Positions 34,292-44,647 are shown, numbered from the stretch's first letter. The stretch is DNA of 64,000 bases from Acidobacteriota bacterium (GCA_021778845.1 JAJYBU010000011.1:41353-105352), one strand, 5' to 3'. Numbers and translations: made by a program. The notes: a model not told the origin generated them from the letters alone.

Positions 34292-36013
34292 CTATGGTTT
34301 CACATCCCGGCTGTAGCGCACGACGTAGAGCGTGCCAGGCGTCGACGCCAGCCAGCGGGAGTAGTGGACCGGAGCGAAAGGGGCTGGTCCGTAGCATGCG
34401 TTGGGGGAGAAGGAGACACCGTAGAGTGGGTGGATTCTGGGGTAATTGTCGTAGTTCATAACCTGGCAGATGCCAGCAGGGGGCGGAGGGGTGCGAACAT
34501 ACGCGTGCGCAGGCACCGTGATCGTGGGAAAATTGATGAAATTAGCATGATCGATTTCGACAACTAGGTTGTACTCCCAGCCGCCATCTACTAAGGTATC
34601 GGGAATACCGGCAGCGTAAATTTCTGCGGCAATCGCTACGCGGGCCCGATAGAGCGCAAAAGTGTTATAGGTGATGGCGATACCGTAGACGGCCATGATC
34701 CCGACAACTAGAAGGATGGAGAGCGGAAGTCGGGGCTGGATCAGGTCCTGATAGTAGCCGACGAGTACCAGCAATGCGACCGGCAATAGTCCGAGCAAAT
34801 AACGATCAGTCAGGTGGAACGTGGCGGCGCGGGGAACAAGAAGAATGACGTAGGCCATGGTAAAGGGTGTAATAAGAATGGCCAGTCGCTTCCAGAAGAT
34901 TCTGCGGGAGGAGTCCAAGTGAGGCGATCCATCCTTTAAACGGAGAAGCCCGGCAATCAGGCCCAACGGGCCCCCAAGCGACGCGATAGTCAGCAATACC
35001 TGTAGAGCCTTCGGGAGGAAGATGGGTGGTTCTCCCGGTAACGTGACACCGTCGTAGATTCCATGCACACCGAGCCACTCACCCACGGTTGGTTCCAGCG
35101 GGAAGCCCCCACGGAGGTGACTAGGGTAGGTGGCAAGAAAGAGATATCCCAGAAGTAAAGCAAAGAGAACAGCGATGACACGAGGGTTGCTCTTGCGAAT
35201 TTCGGGGAGAAACAAGGCCAAGATGGGAAGCAGCAGGAAGGGGACATCCAGAAAGAAATGGGTGAATTGGCGGAAGGCGTGCGCAATGGGGAAGGTGTCG
35301 GGGATCAGGTGCTCGGGCTGGACGTAGGGCTGCCGTGCAAGCCAGTGCATGCAGGCCAGGATAAAGATTACTCCCGCGAGGGTTGCGACAGATCCGGCGA
35401 TGAGAACGCGGCGGCGGGCTCGGAGAAGCCAGAGCGTGGAGGGAAGCATCACGAGGATGCCGAGCCACGCAATCTGGCGGGCAGTGCCGCACAGCGCATT
35501 GGTGAGAACGGCAAAGCAGAGCCAGGCGATGGCGGCGCGGTCAGATGAGGACTGGAGTGCGCGGAGGCAGCCGTACAGGCACAGGACGACGGCAAACAGG
35601 CCGAAGATGTCGCTCATGAAGGTGACCGAAAGCATGAGATAGAGGGGCGACAGAACGAGAGCGAGAGTGCCGAGCGTTGCGTTGCGCTCGGTGATGCCGG
35701 AGCGGACCAGGATGCGCTGCAGGACGAAGGCTGTCAGCATGGCGATGAGCAATGTGCTCATGCGAACGGCGGTGAAGGAGAAGCCGAAGAGCTTGATAAA
35801 GGCCGCCCCGACATAAAGCTGCAGGCCAAGCATGGCGGCGGGCCAGCCGTTGTAGACGAGGTGGCCGGTGGTGGCGAGCGTGCGGGTCATCAGGATATAG
35901 GGCCCGTCGTCGCAGATGCCCATGCTGGTATAGGGGCGCGCGATGAGCTCGCAGACGAGCACGGCGAAGGCGCAAAGCAGAGCCGGGATACGTAGACAGC
36001 GAACGAGTTGCAA
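34292..36013 (-). CDS. GT-C-fold membrane glycosyltransferase-like protein, paralog 2
   Basis: A 573-residue paralog of the 32456-34198 product with the same CDDGPY loop, the same FMSDIFGLFAVVLCLYG stretch and the C-terminal HPLYGVSFSPNACYGPAPF block; about 12 hydrophobic segments. The TTG start follows GGAGGCTCT. The gap to paralog 1 is 93 bp with both on the minus strand, so the genes probably form a transcription unit and arose by tandem duplication. No family member of known function can be named from sequence alone. Confidence 0.8.
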   Translation of the reverse strand: MQLVRCLRIPALLCAFAVLVCELIARPYTSMGICDDGPYILMTRTLATTGHLVYNGWPAAMLGLQLYVGAAFIKLFGFSFTAVRMSTLLIAMLTAFVLQRILVRSGITERNATLGTLALVLSPLYLMLSVTFMSDIFGLFAVVLCLYGCLRALQSSSDRAAIAWLCFAVLTNALCGTARQIAWLGILVMLPSTLWLLRARRRVLIAGSVATLAGVIFILACMHWLARQPYVQPEHLIPDTFPIAHAFRQFTHFFLDVPFLLLPILALFLPEIRKSNPRVIAVLFALLLGYLFLATYPSHLRGGFPLEPTVGEWLGVHGIYDGVTLPGEPPIFLPKALQVLLTIASLGGPLGLIAGLLRLKDGSPHLDSSRRIFWKRLAILITPFTMAYVILLVPRAATFHLTDRYLLGLLPVALLVLVGYYQDLIQPRLPLSILLVVGIMAVYGIAITYNTFALYRARVAIAAEIYAAGIPDTLVDGGWEYNLVVEIDHANFINFPTITVPAHAYVRTPPPPAGICQVMNYDNYPRIHPLYGVSFSPNACYGPAPFAPVHYSRWLASTPGTLYVVRYSRDVKP

Positions 36014-36025
36014 AGAGCCTCCGAG

Positions 36026-37261
36026 CTATGGGGTGGTGACGGAGTGCGTGGGTGGATGCGCCGCAGACGGCCGCAGATTGTCCAGCAGTGACGTTCCCAG
36101 CCACGCCGAGGCAACGATGAAGGCGAGCCCATCGACGACCTCGAAGAGCGAAGAGAGGAGCGCTGGCTTCCAAAGGAGGAGGACAAAGAGGACGGTCGCA
36201 GGCAAGGCTCTGAGGGATGAGCGGTGGTTCAAATCTTCCACCAGGTACGCAATGGCGCCGAGCAGGAAGATGAGGCGGTAGTCGAAGCTGGAGCCGCGCA
36301 GGAAGGCGACCCAGAAAATCGCTAGGCCGGCGACCGCGATGCAGCCTCTTGTGTCGTTGAAGTCGAGGGGCGGTAAAAGGCGGTCAAGCCGTTTGCGGAA
36401 GAACACACCGGCGATGACCGACAGACAGCCGAGAATGAGTGCTCCGAGAGATATGGCTTTGGGATGGTGCCGAACCATCGCCAACAGCAAGTGGGATGTA
36501 GGGGTGAAGATGGCTACGAAGAACGGAAGGGAGCCGAAAGAGAGATATGCTCTCTGGGGCGTATTTGCGAGGACTTCAGGAATGCGGTGTCCACAGGTGA
36601 TGAGCAGCGCTGCGATCGAGAGAGCGGCCGCCAGCACGGCCAGGAAGGCCCCCTTTCTATTCCGCACAAAGACTGCGACGGCTACCACAGGAAAGATCTT
36701 GAGAACGGTAAGCAAGACGATCAGCGCACTCTTGAGGAAGGGTTTGAGGTCAGGCGTTATGCGGTCGATGAGGAAGAAGCCGAAGACGAGCAAAAAGAAG
36801 ATGACCTGATCCGTATTGCCACGCTCCACAGCGAACAGGACGGCTGACGAAGGTACAGCGAAAAGAATGACGAGGGCGCCTATCCACGTGCGTGCTCTCA
36901 ACAATAGCAGCAGCGCAAAGGCCGTCATGATAGCGAAGAGGATACCGAGGGCATCTGTGGAGCGGGACGTGACGCCCAGATACCGGAGACCGAGCCAAAT
37001 TGGAGGATAGTTGAAGGTTCTGTTCCAGGGGTCGAAGGTTCTAACCGTGTAGGGGTCCTGCCCGGTAAGCAGGCAATCAATGGAATGCGTCACGGTGCGG
37101 GTGTCTGCGAAGAGCGGCGAAAGCGCAGGAACGTGGAGCACCTGCCATGCGCCAAATACGCTGCCCCGCGTGTGCACGCCCACCACCAGCGCCAGCACGA
37201 CGGCTGCTACACCGGCAAGGACAGGCAACCTCGAACGCAGAATAGAGAGATATGTGTGCAT
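36026..37261 (-). CDS. GT87/DUF2029-like membrane glycosyltransferase
   Basis: A 411-residue polytopic protein of the DUF2029 (GT87, polyprenol-phosphate-mannose-dependent) type: QDPYTVRTFDPWNRTFNYPP in the first extracytoplasmic loop is the family signature, followed by about nine hydrophobic segments and the FAVERGNTDQVIFFLLV motif. An open frame extends 95 codons further upstream, but that part is Pro/Thr/Ser-rich and antisense to the tail of the next copy, so I start at ATG 37261. It ends 12 bp before paralog 2 begins and separates it from the broken copy. Confidence 0.82.
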   Translation of the reverse strand: MHTYLSILRSRLPVLAGVAAVVLALVVGVHTRGSVFGAWQVLHVPALSPLFADTRTVTHSIDCLLTGQDPYTVRTFDPWNRTFNYPPIWLGLRYLGVTSRSTDALGILFAIMTAFALLLLLRARTWIGALVILFAVPSSAVLFAVERGNTDQVIFFLLVFGFFLIDRITPDLKPFLKSALIVLLTVLKIFPVVAVAVFVRNRKGAFLAVLAAALSIAALLITCGHRIPEVLANTPQRAYLSFGSLPFFVAIFTPTSHLLLAMVRHHPKAISLGALILGCLSVIAGVFFRKRLDRLLPPLDFNDTRGCIAVAGLAIFWVAFLRGSSFDYRLIFLLGAIAYLVEDLNHRSSLRALPATVLFVLLLWKPALLSSLFEVVDGLAFIVASAWLGTSLLDNLRPSAAHPPTHSVTTP

Positions 37262-37340
37262 GGGGTGGTTTGGATAAGCCGTCTCTGACAGCTTACCAGC
37301 ACAAGCTGGGGCTTTCGCCGGTTGCTTCGGGTTGGTGACC

Positions 37341-39081
37341 TTACTTTGTCGAGGGCGGCAGATAGCGGACAACGTAGAGGGTACCGGGGGTGGAGTAGGG
37401 CCAGCGGGAGTAGTGGACGGGGGCGAAAGGTGCGGGGCCGTAGCAGACGTTAGGGTCGAAGGAGACGCCGTAGAGAGCGTGAATGTTCGGGGTGCGGTCA
37501 TACCAGAACATTGAGCAGATGCCAGATGGGGAAGCGACAGAAACATAGGAATTCGCAGGGTTCACAATCCGGGGGTCGTTGATGTGGTCGGCATATTGGA
37601 GTTCCACGTCGATGTTGTACTCCCAGCCGTTATCCACGGAGGTGGCGGGAATGCTTCTATCACGTAGCCTGTTGGCGAGAGCGACGCGTGCGCGAAAGAA
37701 CGAAAAGTTATTGTAGGTGACCGCAACGCCATAGACGGTCATGAACAGGAGCGTCAGTATGCTGAAAGCCGGAAGCCGTGGCCGAACGCGTTCTTGATAC
37801 AGGCGTAGTGAGGCCAAAAGCGTGATTATCATGAGGCCCAATTCGTAGTGATCGTACAGGTGATGATTGCTGCCTATCAAACAGAGCAGGAGGATCTCAT
37901 AGACGAGGACGAAAGGCCCGAAGAGGATGCCCATCTGCGGCCAGGAGACAAGGTAACGCTCGTCGGGGCGGGGTGGCGCTGGCCGGGAATGAGTCCGTGC
38001 AAGCGCGACGCCGATCAGACCGCCATAGGCAATGAAGCTGAACAGTACGCGTACCTAGGTATCGAGATAGACAAGGGGGACGCCGTGCAACATTCCACCG
38101 CTAAAGATTCCGCCGACGGAGACCCAGTCGATCGAGATTGGTTCAAGGAGAACCTGAAACAGGGTGCGGAAGGCGCCGCGCACGTGGCTGGGATAACTGG
38201 CCAGGAAACCATAGCCGAGAAGCAGCGCGAGGATGGTCATGACCGTACGTCTTCGGATCGCTCGAAGCTGTGGAAGAAAGATGGAGGAGATGGGCAGCAG
38301 AAGAAAAGGGATCGCGAGAAGTAGGAGAGTGAGTTCATTGATCGCGTGCTTCAACGGGAAAGGTTTCGGGGATCAGGTGCTCGGGGACGGAGTACGGTTG
38401 GTGCTTGAGCCATTGGATGCATGCGAAGATGAAGATCGCGCCGATGAGAGTGGCTGCGGAGCCTGCGGCGAAGACGCGGCGACGGGAGCGCAGCAGCCAG
38501 AGCGTGGAGGGCACCATCACGAGGATGCCGAGCCAGGCGATCTGGCGCGCGGTGCCGCAGAGAGCGTTGGCGATAACTGCGAAGCAAAGCCATGCGATGG
38601 CGGCGCGGTCGGTAGAGGCCTGAAGAGCTCGGAGGCAGCCGTAGAGGCAGATAACGATGGCAAAGAGGCCGAAGATGTCGGTCATGTACGTGACCGAAAG
38701 CATGAGATACAGAGGAGATAGAACCAGGGCGAGGGTGCCGAGGGTGGCATTGCTCTCGGAGATGCTGGCGCGGACGAGGGTGCGCTGAAAGACGAAGGCC
38801 AGCGCCATGGCGACCAGCAGGGTGCTCATGCGCGGAGCGGTGTAAGAGAAGCCGAAGAGCTTGATGAAAGCTGCTCCGAGGTAGAGCTGCCAGCCGAGCA
38901 TAGGCGCAGCCCATCCGTTGTAGACGAAGTGGCCAGTGTTGGCGAGAGTGCGCGCCATGACGATGTACGGACCGTCGTCGCAGACGCCCATGTTGGCGTA
39001 GGGGCGACTGAGTAGCTCGCAGACCAGCACCGACAGGGCACAGACCAGAGCTGGAATACGAAATCTGCGAGCTAGTTGCAA
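37341..39081 (-). pseudogene. broken third copy of the GT-C membrane protein family
   Basis: Residues 1-244 are intact (TTG start after GGGGGCTCA; CDDGPY loop; EHLIPETFP). A single-frame slip near 38350 then moves the reading into another frame (AINELTLLLLAIPFLLLP), and an in-frame TAG at 38055-38057 interrupts that frame. The frame resumes through VRVLFSFIAYGG to a complete C-terminal 197 codons (GVSFDPNVCYGPAPFAPVHY). The overall length and all landmarks match paralogs 1 and 2. Either a recent pseudogene with two lesions or two sequencing errors; the former is more likely because one is a substitution-type stop. Confidence 0.85.
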
Positions 39082-39217
39082 TGAGCCCCCGATAAGAAAA
39101 TTGACCGCAGCGCTACGGCATTCGAAGCACCTTCACTGCATCACTCCGAAGCCATATTATATGTCGTCACAAAATGATCGATCACCGCATAAAATTGCCG
39201 AGCATCGCATCAACTGG
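39082..39217. other. leader region of the broken GT-C copy
   Basis: Short AT-richer spacer upstream of the TTG start at 39081 and behind the chimeric frame. No clear promoter boxes. Confidence 0.35.
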
Positions 39218-39745
39218 CTATCGCACGAGCGGCTGCGCCTCCGGAAACTCCGGCATCCGCGTGAACTGGACATCGTAAACATTGGGCACGGTAAAATCCG
39301 GCCCTATAAGTCTCAGCAAGGCATTTCCCTGCTGCTCCTGGCTCATTAAATAAGGTGGCAGCCACAGCGTCCCGTTCGTCGCCCCTACGGCCACCAGAAA
39401 ATAGTGATGCGCCGGCAAAAAACTCCCCACATCCATCGTCTGATACGAAAGCAGTTTGCCAAAGAGCAGGAAGTTCCTCTGCGACGTATCCGAGAGAGGA
39501 TATTTCTTAACTTCAGCAAAGTTCGTCAGAAAGTAGAGACGTCGTCTCAACTCGGGTGGAGCATAGCACTCCAGTCGCGTGTAGAGCAGATGATCGCCCA
39601 CCAGCACTGGAAGATCGCTTCCTTCGAGCAGCTTGACCCACGGCTCACGCCCGTAGCCTGCCGCCAACTGCGCGTGGACCTGCGAAGGGTGAATCATCGC
39701 GCGCAGTCCCATCGCTTCAGCCCCGATCACCACAACACGAGCCAT
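39218..39745 (-). pseudogene. chimeric frame: FAD-oxidoreductase start joined to GT-C C-terminal part
   Basis: The first 13-14 residues (MARVVVIGAEAMGL) copy the start of the FAD oxidoreductase at 31891, then the sequence switches to an unrelated segment (DLPVLVGDHLLYTRLECYAP, later LPAHHYFLVA) that resembles the soluble C-terminal end of GT39/PMT-like glycosyltransferases. The Rossmann motif is incomplete and no transmembrane region is left. A product of illegitimate recombination; it could still be translated from the duplicated leader, so I class it as a remnant with an open frame. Confidence 0.7.
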
Positions 39746-39836
39746 TCAATATCCTCAACCATCGATTCGCTGAGACCGATCCATACCCCTTCGCACGGTC
39801 CCTGTAGCGTGTTTACTCGTTTTGTCTAGAGTGTCC
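39706..39836. repeat. duplicated start/promoter segment (copy 2)
   Basis: Gapless match to 31852-31981, including the start codon and leader of the FAD oxidoreductase gene. Confidence 0.8.
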
Positions 39837-40512
39837 AGGGCAATCGACCCTTTCGCCCCGGCCTCAGACTTGAATTCCCTTCTGCGTCGGTCGACCCCAG
39901 GCAGCGCACCGGCCGTATCAACATCCCTTCCTCCAGTGATGCAGTGAAATGAACCCCATTGAGGGCTCGGTCGTAAAAGCGATCCATCTTGAGTCGTGCA
40001 CCGTCGCGAAAGATGCTGACCCATAGCATTCATTCCACTTGAATGATGTCCTTATAGCGTGAATGAAAAGGTGATGATTGATCGTGCCAACTCATCTTGC
40101 AGGCTCCGCGGGTAGTTAAGGGATGGCGCGCAGGCACGAGGAGGACACCAAGTTCGGACCAGCAGAGCACAACGGAGGCAAGGACAGGAGTCGAGGCACG
40201 GCAAGTGCGAAGCAGCAACGCAATGTGTCCGTACAAGCGAGCGAGCGACACGATGGGGAGCAACACATGAACACCGCGGCCCCGGAAATTCGACGTTCCT
40301 CGCAAAAGAAAATTCGTGAATGTCCCGACGTCGCTTGGCCGGACTCGAGCGGGAAGTCGCCACAGTGGTGGCCTGCATAGATACCGGGAATTGATCGCCG
40401 GGGAGGATCAGGAACACGAGCGCGGCCACGCTGGGCGATGGACTTGGTTCCTCGGCGCTGTCAAAGTCTCCACCGGGCTTACCGTAGCTGTGTGATACAA
40501 AAGTCTGTGCCT
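39837..40512. other. intergenic region, mostly unrecognised
   Basis: Degenerate similarity to 31982-32050 is visible up to about 39905; beyond that I see no gene. Frames up to 125 codons on either strand are Arg/Ser/His-rich without family features. It must contain the promoter of the GT-C gene starting at 40513. Confidence 0.4.
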
Positions 40513-42090
40513 ATGGACTCCAACTCGCAGGACCAGAAGGTGGCGCGCAGCGGCCGTTGGCTGGTGGGCGTGCTGCTTATTTTGAGTGTTGCGTTTTATG
40601 CCGTTGGTTTTGTGCATCTGCGAGCGGATTTTCCGAACGGGTCGCCTTGGTCAGACTGGTCCAAGATGACCGATGAGGGATGGTATGGAGGCGCAGCCAT
40701 TCATCATTTTGTTCAAGGAAGCTGGTATCTGCCGGACTCGTTCAACCCGGCCGTAGCGATGCCCGTGTGGCCAACGATGCTGGCGGCTTGGCTTGCCTTG
40801 ACTGGGGTAGGTATGGTCGCGGCAAGAACTCTGACCATGCTGCTTTATGGAATTTCGCTGGTGCTGCTGTATCGCGTAGTGTGGAATGCACGACAGGGGC
40901 TGCTGGCAGCCGTGGTTGTGCTGCTGACGGTAGTCAATCCGTTCTGCTATGCGTTTGACCGGTTGGCAGTGCTAGAGCCGGTGACGGTCTTTTGGATGAT
41001 GCTGGCCTTGTACCTGGCAGATCAGACGCGACGCGAGGACACGTTGCGGCAAGTCCTGCTGGGCGTTGTGATATTTCTGCTGGTGCTAACAAAGATGACG
41101 GCAATCGCACTGGTTCCCGCGGTCCTCTACCTGATGAGTGCGCAATGGAAATGGGTTGGCCTGCGGCGTGGGATACAGTGGCGTGGGCTACAGCGGCGTG
41201 GCGTGGTCGCGTTGGCGGTAGTGGTGGGAACGGCGGTGGCTCTGTGGGAGGGCTACAGGCGGCTGGTAGTGAGACCGCAGTACGGTGCAGACTACGCGTA
41301 TTTATTCAAGATCAATGCGTACCGAGTACATTTGAGCATCGTTCCGAAGATGGCATGGGTGACTCTGCGCGACACGGCCTGGATCAATCCCATACTGTTC
41401 TGGGTCGCGGCCGCCATCCTTGTGCTGTCGGTGGCATGGCTGCGCGAGTTGTGGCGGATTCCGCTGTTTGGGTCGGCAGTGATTGCGATTGTGGGCCAGA
41501 TGGCTTTTATCGGCTACCACACAAACTTTCAGCCGCGATATTACCTCGTAATCGCAATGCCTCTCGCAGTGGTGATCGGGCTGGGTGCAGCAGCATTGTG
41601 GGACAAGTCCTGGGGAAGCCGCGAGGGTCTTCGTTTGCCTATGCTTGGCGCGCTGACTCCACGGTTGGGCGCTCTGGCACTGGCGGGAATGGTAGCTGTA
41701 GCGGCGGTAGGGATGGCTGCACAGACAATCGAATACGTTCTACATCCCGAGTACACCTTCTGGAGTGCAGCGCAGGGGATTGCAACCATCATGCAGGCGA
41801 ACGGCAAAGCACATAAGGATGGTGCAAGGCAGATGTTGCTCTCCGATAGCGGCGACAACATTACCTTGTGGACGGGTATTCCAGCAGTATGCGCCAGCCT
41901 CGGAGTGCATGGCCTGGATGCGACGTTGAACAGGTATAAGCCACAGTGGTACGCTGCGTGGCCAGGGTGGGAGAACCCGTCTATCCAGCTGGTCGGGGAG
42001 CGGTATCGACTCGATGAGGTAGCCCGCTACCAGGTTTTCGACAGTCCAACCCGGCATACGCTGGTACTGTACAGGCTTACGCCACGATAG
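40513..42090 (+). CDS. GT-C-fold membrane glycosyltransferase (GT39/PMT-like)
   Basis: A 525-residue polytopic protein from ATG 40513. A signal-anchor segment (about 17-37) leads to a first loop with MTDEGWYGGAAIHHF, whose Asp-Glu is the usual acidic site of GT-C enzymes; about ten more hydrophobic segments follow (CYAFDRLAVLEPVTVF, TNFQPRYYLVIAMPLAV), then a short soluble tail. The start could be up to 25 codons earlier but that extension is Arg-rich and unlikely. Transcribed opposite to the paralog cluster. Transfers a sugar from a lipid-phosphate donor by family analogy; specificity unknown. Confidence 0.82.
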   Translation: MDSNSQDQKVARSGRWLVGVLLILSVAFYAVGFVHLRADFPNGSPWSDWSKMTDEGWYGGAAIHHFVQGSWYLPDSFNPAVAMPVWPTMLAAWLALTGVGMVAARTLTMLLYGISLVLLYRVVWNARQGLLAAVVVLLTVVNPFCYAFDRLAVLEPVTVFWMMLALYLADQTRREDTLRQVLLGVVIFLLVLTKMTAIALVPAVLYLMSAQWKWVGLRRGIQWRGLQRRGVVALAVVVGTAVALWEGYRRLVVRPQYGADYAYLFKINAYRVHLSIVPKMAWVTLRDTAWINPILFWVAAAILVLSVAWLRELWRIPLFGSAVIAIVGQMAFIGYHTNFQPRYYLVIAMPLAVVIGLGAAALWDKSWGSREGLRLPMLGALTPRLGALALAGMVAVAAVGMAAQTIEYVLHPEYTFWSAAQGIATIMQANGKAHKDGARQMLLSDSGDNITLWTGIPAVCASLGVHGLDATLNRYKPQWYAAWPGWENPSIQLVGERYRLDEVARYQVFDSPTRHTLVLYRLTPR

Positions 42091-42166
42091 GAGGGCTGAG
42101 CTCGAGCATGGCCCCAAAGGTCCATGCTGTCTTCTTCCGCCGACAGTCCCGCTGCCCTCGCGCAAA

Positions 42167-43411
42167 CTATATCGGTTCACGCTCCGACGCCGGCACATGC
42201 ACTCTCGGCTCTACGTAGGTGCGGCTGTACCCCGACAAATGCCGAATCCCAGCCGCGCCAATCAACACCAGCGCCAGCGCACACACGCCGTTCCATCCCC
42301 ATCGCCACCACGCCCACCCCGCCACCGACGATCCCACCGCTCCCCCCGCAAAGTACAGCGTCATATAGATCGTGTTCACCCGGCTGCGCACCTCCGCTCC
42401 CAGTCCAAATATCCGTGTCTGATTGCCCACCTGCATCATCTGCGCGCCGAGATCGAGCACAATCACCCCCACCACCAGCGCCACCATGTGCCACACCGTC
42501 GAAACGTGCCAACCCTCCGTCACCAGCAGCCAAACATACGATGCCGTCAGCACCGCTCCCGCCACCGACACCACGAACCGAGTTCCCCGCCGGTCCGCCA
42601 GCCAGCCCGCAAACGGAGCAACCATCGCACCCGCCGCACCCACGACCCCGAACGTTCCCGCAACCCCCGGACCCATCCCGTAGTGCGAGTTCAGCAGAAA
42701 CGCCAGTGTCGTCCAGAAGCAACTGAACGACCCAAACGTCAGTGCACCCAGCACGCATGCCTCACGCAGCAGCGGTTCCGACCGAAACAGCGTCCACAGC
42801 GATCCCATCGCCTGTCCATAGTTCAGCGACGCCCGTGGTTCCATCCTCGGCATCACCCGATACATGATCGGCACAAACGCCATATTCATCACCGCTGCCA
42901 CCACAAACACCGAACGCCAGCCCCCCACATTTGCCAGCCATCCCGCAAACGTCCGCGCCAGCAGAATCCCCAGCAGCAGCCCGGTCATCACCGTTCCGAT
43001 TGCCTTACCTCTCTGCTCATGCGCCACCAGGTCCGGCGCTATCGGGAGCACCACATGCGTCACCGCTGCCATCAGCCCCACCAGTGCGCTGGCCACAATC
43101 ATCCATGCCAGCCCTTGCGCCAGTGCCGCCAGCACCAGAGCCACTGAAACCCCCGCATACATCCGCATCATCAGCGCGCGCCGCTCTGCCACATCGCCCA
43201 GCGGCACAAACAGCAGTATGCCCAGCGCATATCCCAACTGCGTCGCAACCGCCACCCACTCCATCGACCGCGCGCCGTGGCCAAACGTATTGCCCATCAC
43301 CATCAACAACGGCTGGTTATAGTAAATCGATCCCACGCCGACGGCACACGCCACGCCAAGAAACGGCAGTGCCCATCGACCTGCCATTGCGTTCTGCTCT
43401 TGCTCCGCCAA
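42167..43411 (-). CDS. MFS transporter
   Basis: A 414-residue major facilitator with 12 predicted helices. The cytoplasmic loop 2-3 signature reads GDVAERRALMMRMY and the loop 8-9 repeat GWLADRRGTRFVV. Family arrangement resembles DHA1-type drug/sugar exporters (YbjJ/arabinose-efflux-like), but the substrate is unknown. I keep the TTG start at 43411 because GAGG lies seven bases before it; ATG 43387 is possible. Convergent with the upstream GT-C gene; divergent from mnmA. Confidence 0.9.
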   Translation of the reverse strand: MAEQEQNAMAGRWALPFLGVACAVGVGSIYYNQPLLMVMGNTFGHGARSMEWVAVATQLGYALGILLFVPLGDVAERRALMMRMYAGVSVALVLAALAQGLAWMIVASALVGLMAAVTHVVLPIAPDLVAHEQRGKAIGTVMTGLLLGILLARTFAGWLANVGGWRSVFVVAAVMNMAFVPIMYRVMPRMEPRASLNYGQAMGSLWTLFRSEPLLREACVLGALTFGSFSCFWTTLAFLLNSHYGMGPGVAGTFGVVGAAGAMVAPFAGWLADRRGTRFVVSVAGAVLTASYVWLLVTEGWHVSTVWHMVALVVGVIVLDLGAQMMQVGNQTRIFGLGAEVRSRVNTIYMTLYFAGGAVGSSVAGWAWWRWGWNGVCALALVLIGAAGIRHLSGYSRTYVEPRVHVPASEREPI

Positions 43412-43522
43412 TCAAAAACCTCAACTTTCCGCCGTGCAGCCCGGGCCGCCCTCGCCCATTCCAACCATCAAACTCGTTCCGCGTAAACTACCGTAACGAC
43501 TATCATCATATCTAGTTGCTCT

Positions 43523-44647
43523 ATGCCTCAGCCGGACACCATTGCCGTAGCCATGTCCGGCGGCGTCGATTCGTCGGCCGTCGCCGCGCTCCTGCACGCC
43601 CAGGGGCACACCCTCGTCGGCCTCACCCTCCAACTCTGGAACCAGCGCCGTCTCGCCGCAAACTACGCCAGCCAGGGGTTGCCCGAGACCGTCCCGCAGG
43701 GCCGCTGTTGTTCCATCGACGACGTCTACGATGCCCGCCGCGTCGCCGAACACCTTAACATCCCCTACTACCTTGTCAACGCGCAAGACCGTTTTGAGGA
43801 CGAGGTCGTCCGCCCCTTCGTCGCCGAATACCTCGCCGGCCGCACCCCCATCCCCTGCACCCTCTGCAACAATCATCTCAAGTTCGATCAGCTTCTTCTC
43901 ACCGCCCGCCAGATCGGCGCCGATCGCATCGCCACCGGCCATTACGCTCGCAACCACTACGACGAGGCCCGCGGCCGCTGGATTCTCTCCCGCCCTGCCG
44001 ACCGCTCCAAGGACCAGACCTACTTTCTCTTCGGTCTCACCCAGGCCCAGCTCTCCCGCACCCTTTTTCCACTTGGCGGAATGCAAAAACCAGCCGTCCG
44101 CGACATGGCCGCCGACCACGGCCTCGCACTCGCCCAGAAGCCTGACTCACAGGAAATCTGTTTCATCCCCGGCGGCAGCTACTCACACTTCCTCAAGGCA
44201 TATCTAGCCGAGCAAGGCCGCGAACTCCCCGACTCTTCCGGTGAGTTGGTCTCCACATCCGGTGAAACGCTCGGCCAGCATGAAGGCATCCACAGCTTCA
44301 CGGTTGGACAGCGCAAGGGCCTCGGCATCAGCAGCCCCGACCCCCTCTACGTCCTCAAGATCCACCCCGACTCCCACCGCGTCGAAGTAGGCTCCGACGA
44401 TCAGCTTCTCTCCACGCGTCTCGCAGCAAATCGTCTCAACTGGGTCTCCATTGCCGCACCCACCGAGCCTATCCGCGTCAGCATCAAAATCCGCCACCGC
44501 CACGAGCCAGCGCCCGCCACGCTCCGCATCACAGACGACGACCGCATCGAGGCCATCTTCGACGAGCCCCAGCGCGCCATCACTCCCGGCCAGTCCGCCG
44601 TCTTTTATCAGGGCGACGAAGTAGCCGGTGGCGGCTGGATTCTCTAG
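43523..44647 (+). CDS. mnmA: tRNA-specific 2-thiouridylase MnmA
   Basis: A 374-residue enzyme that thiolates U34 of tRNA-Lys, -Glu and -Gln. The PP-loop AMSGGVDSSAVA is at residue about 9. The two catalytic cysteines lie in TPIPCTLCNNHLKFD and KPDSQEICFIPGGS. The central domain with FTVGQRKGLGI and the C-terminal beta-barrel are present; full length for the family. Stands alone, divergent from the MFS gene. Confidence 0.97.
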   Translation: MPQPDTIAVAMSGGVDSSAVAALLHAQGHTLVGLTLQLWNQRRLAANYASQGLPETVPQGRCCSIDDVYDARRVAEHLNIPYYLVNAQDRFEDEVVRPFVAEYLAGRTPIPCTLCNNHLKFDQLLLTARQIGADRIATGHYARNHYDEARGRWILSRPADRSKDQTYFLFGLTQAQLSRTLFPLGGMQKPAVRDMAADHGLALAQKPDSQEICFIPGGSYSHFLKAYLAEQGRELPDSSGELVSTSGETLGQHEGIHSFTVGQRKGLGISSPDPLYVLKIHPDSHRVEVGSDDQLLSTRLAANRLNWVSIAAPTEPIRVSIKIRHRHEPAPATLRITDDDRIEAIFDEPQRAITPGQSAVFYQGDEVAGGGWIL

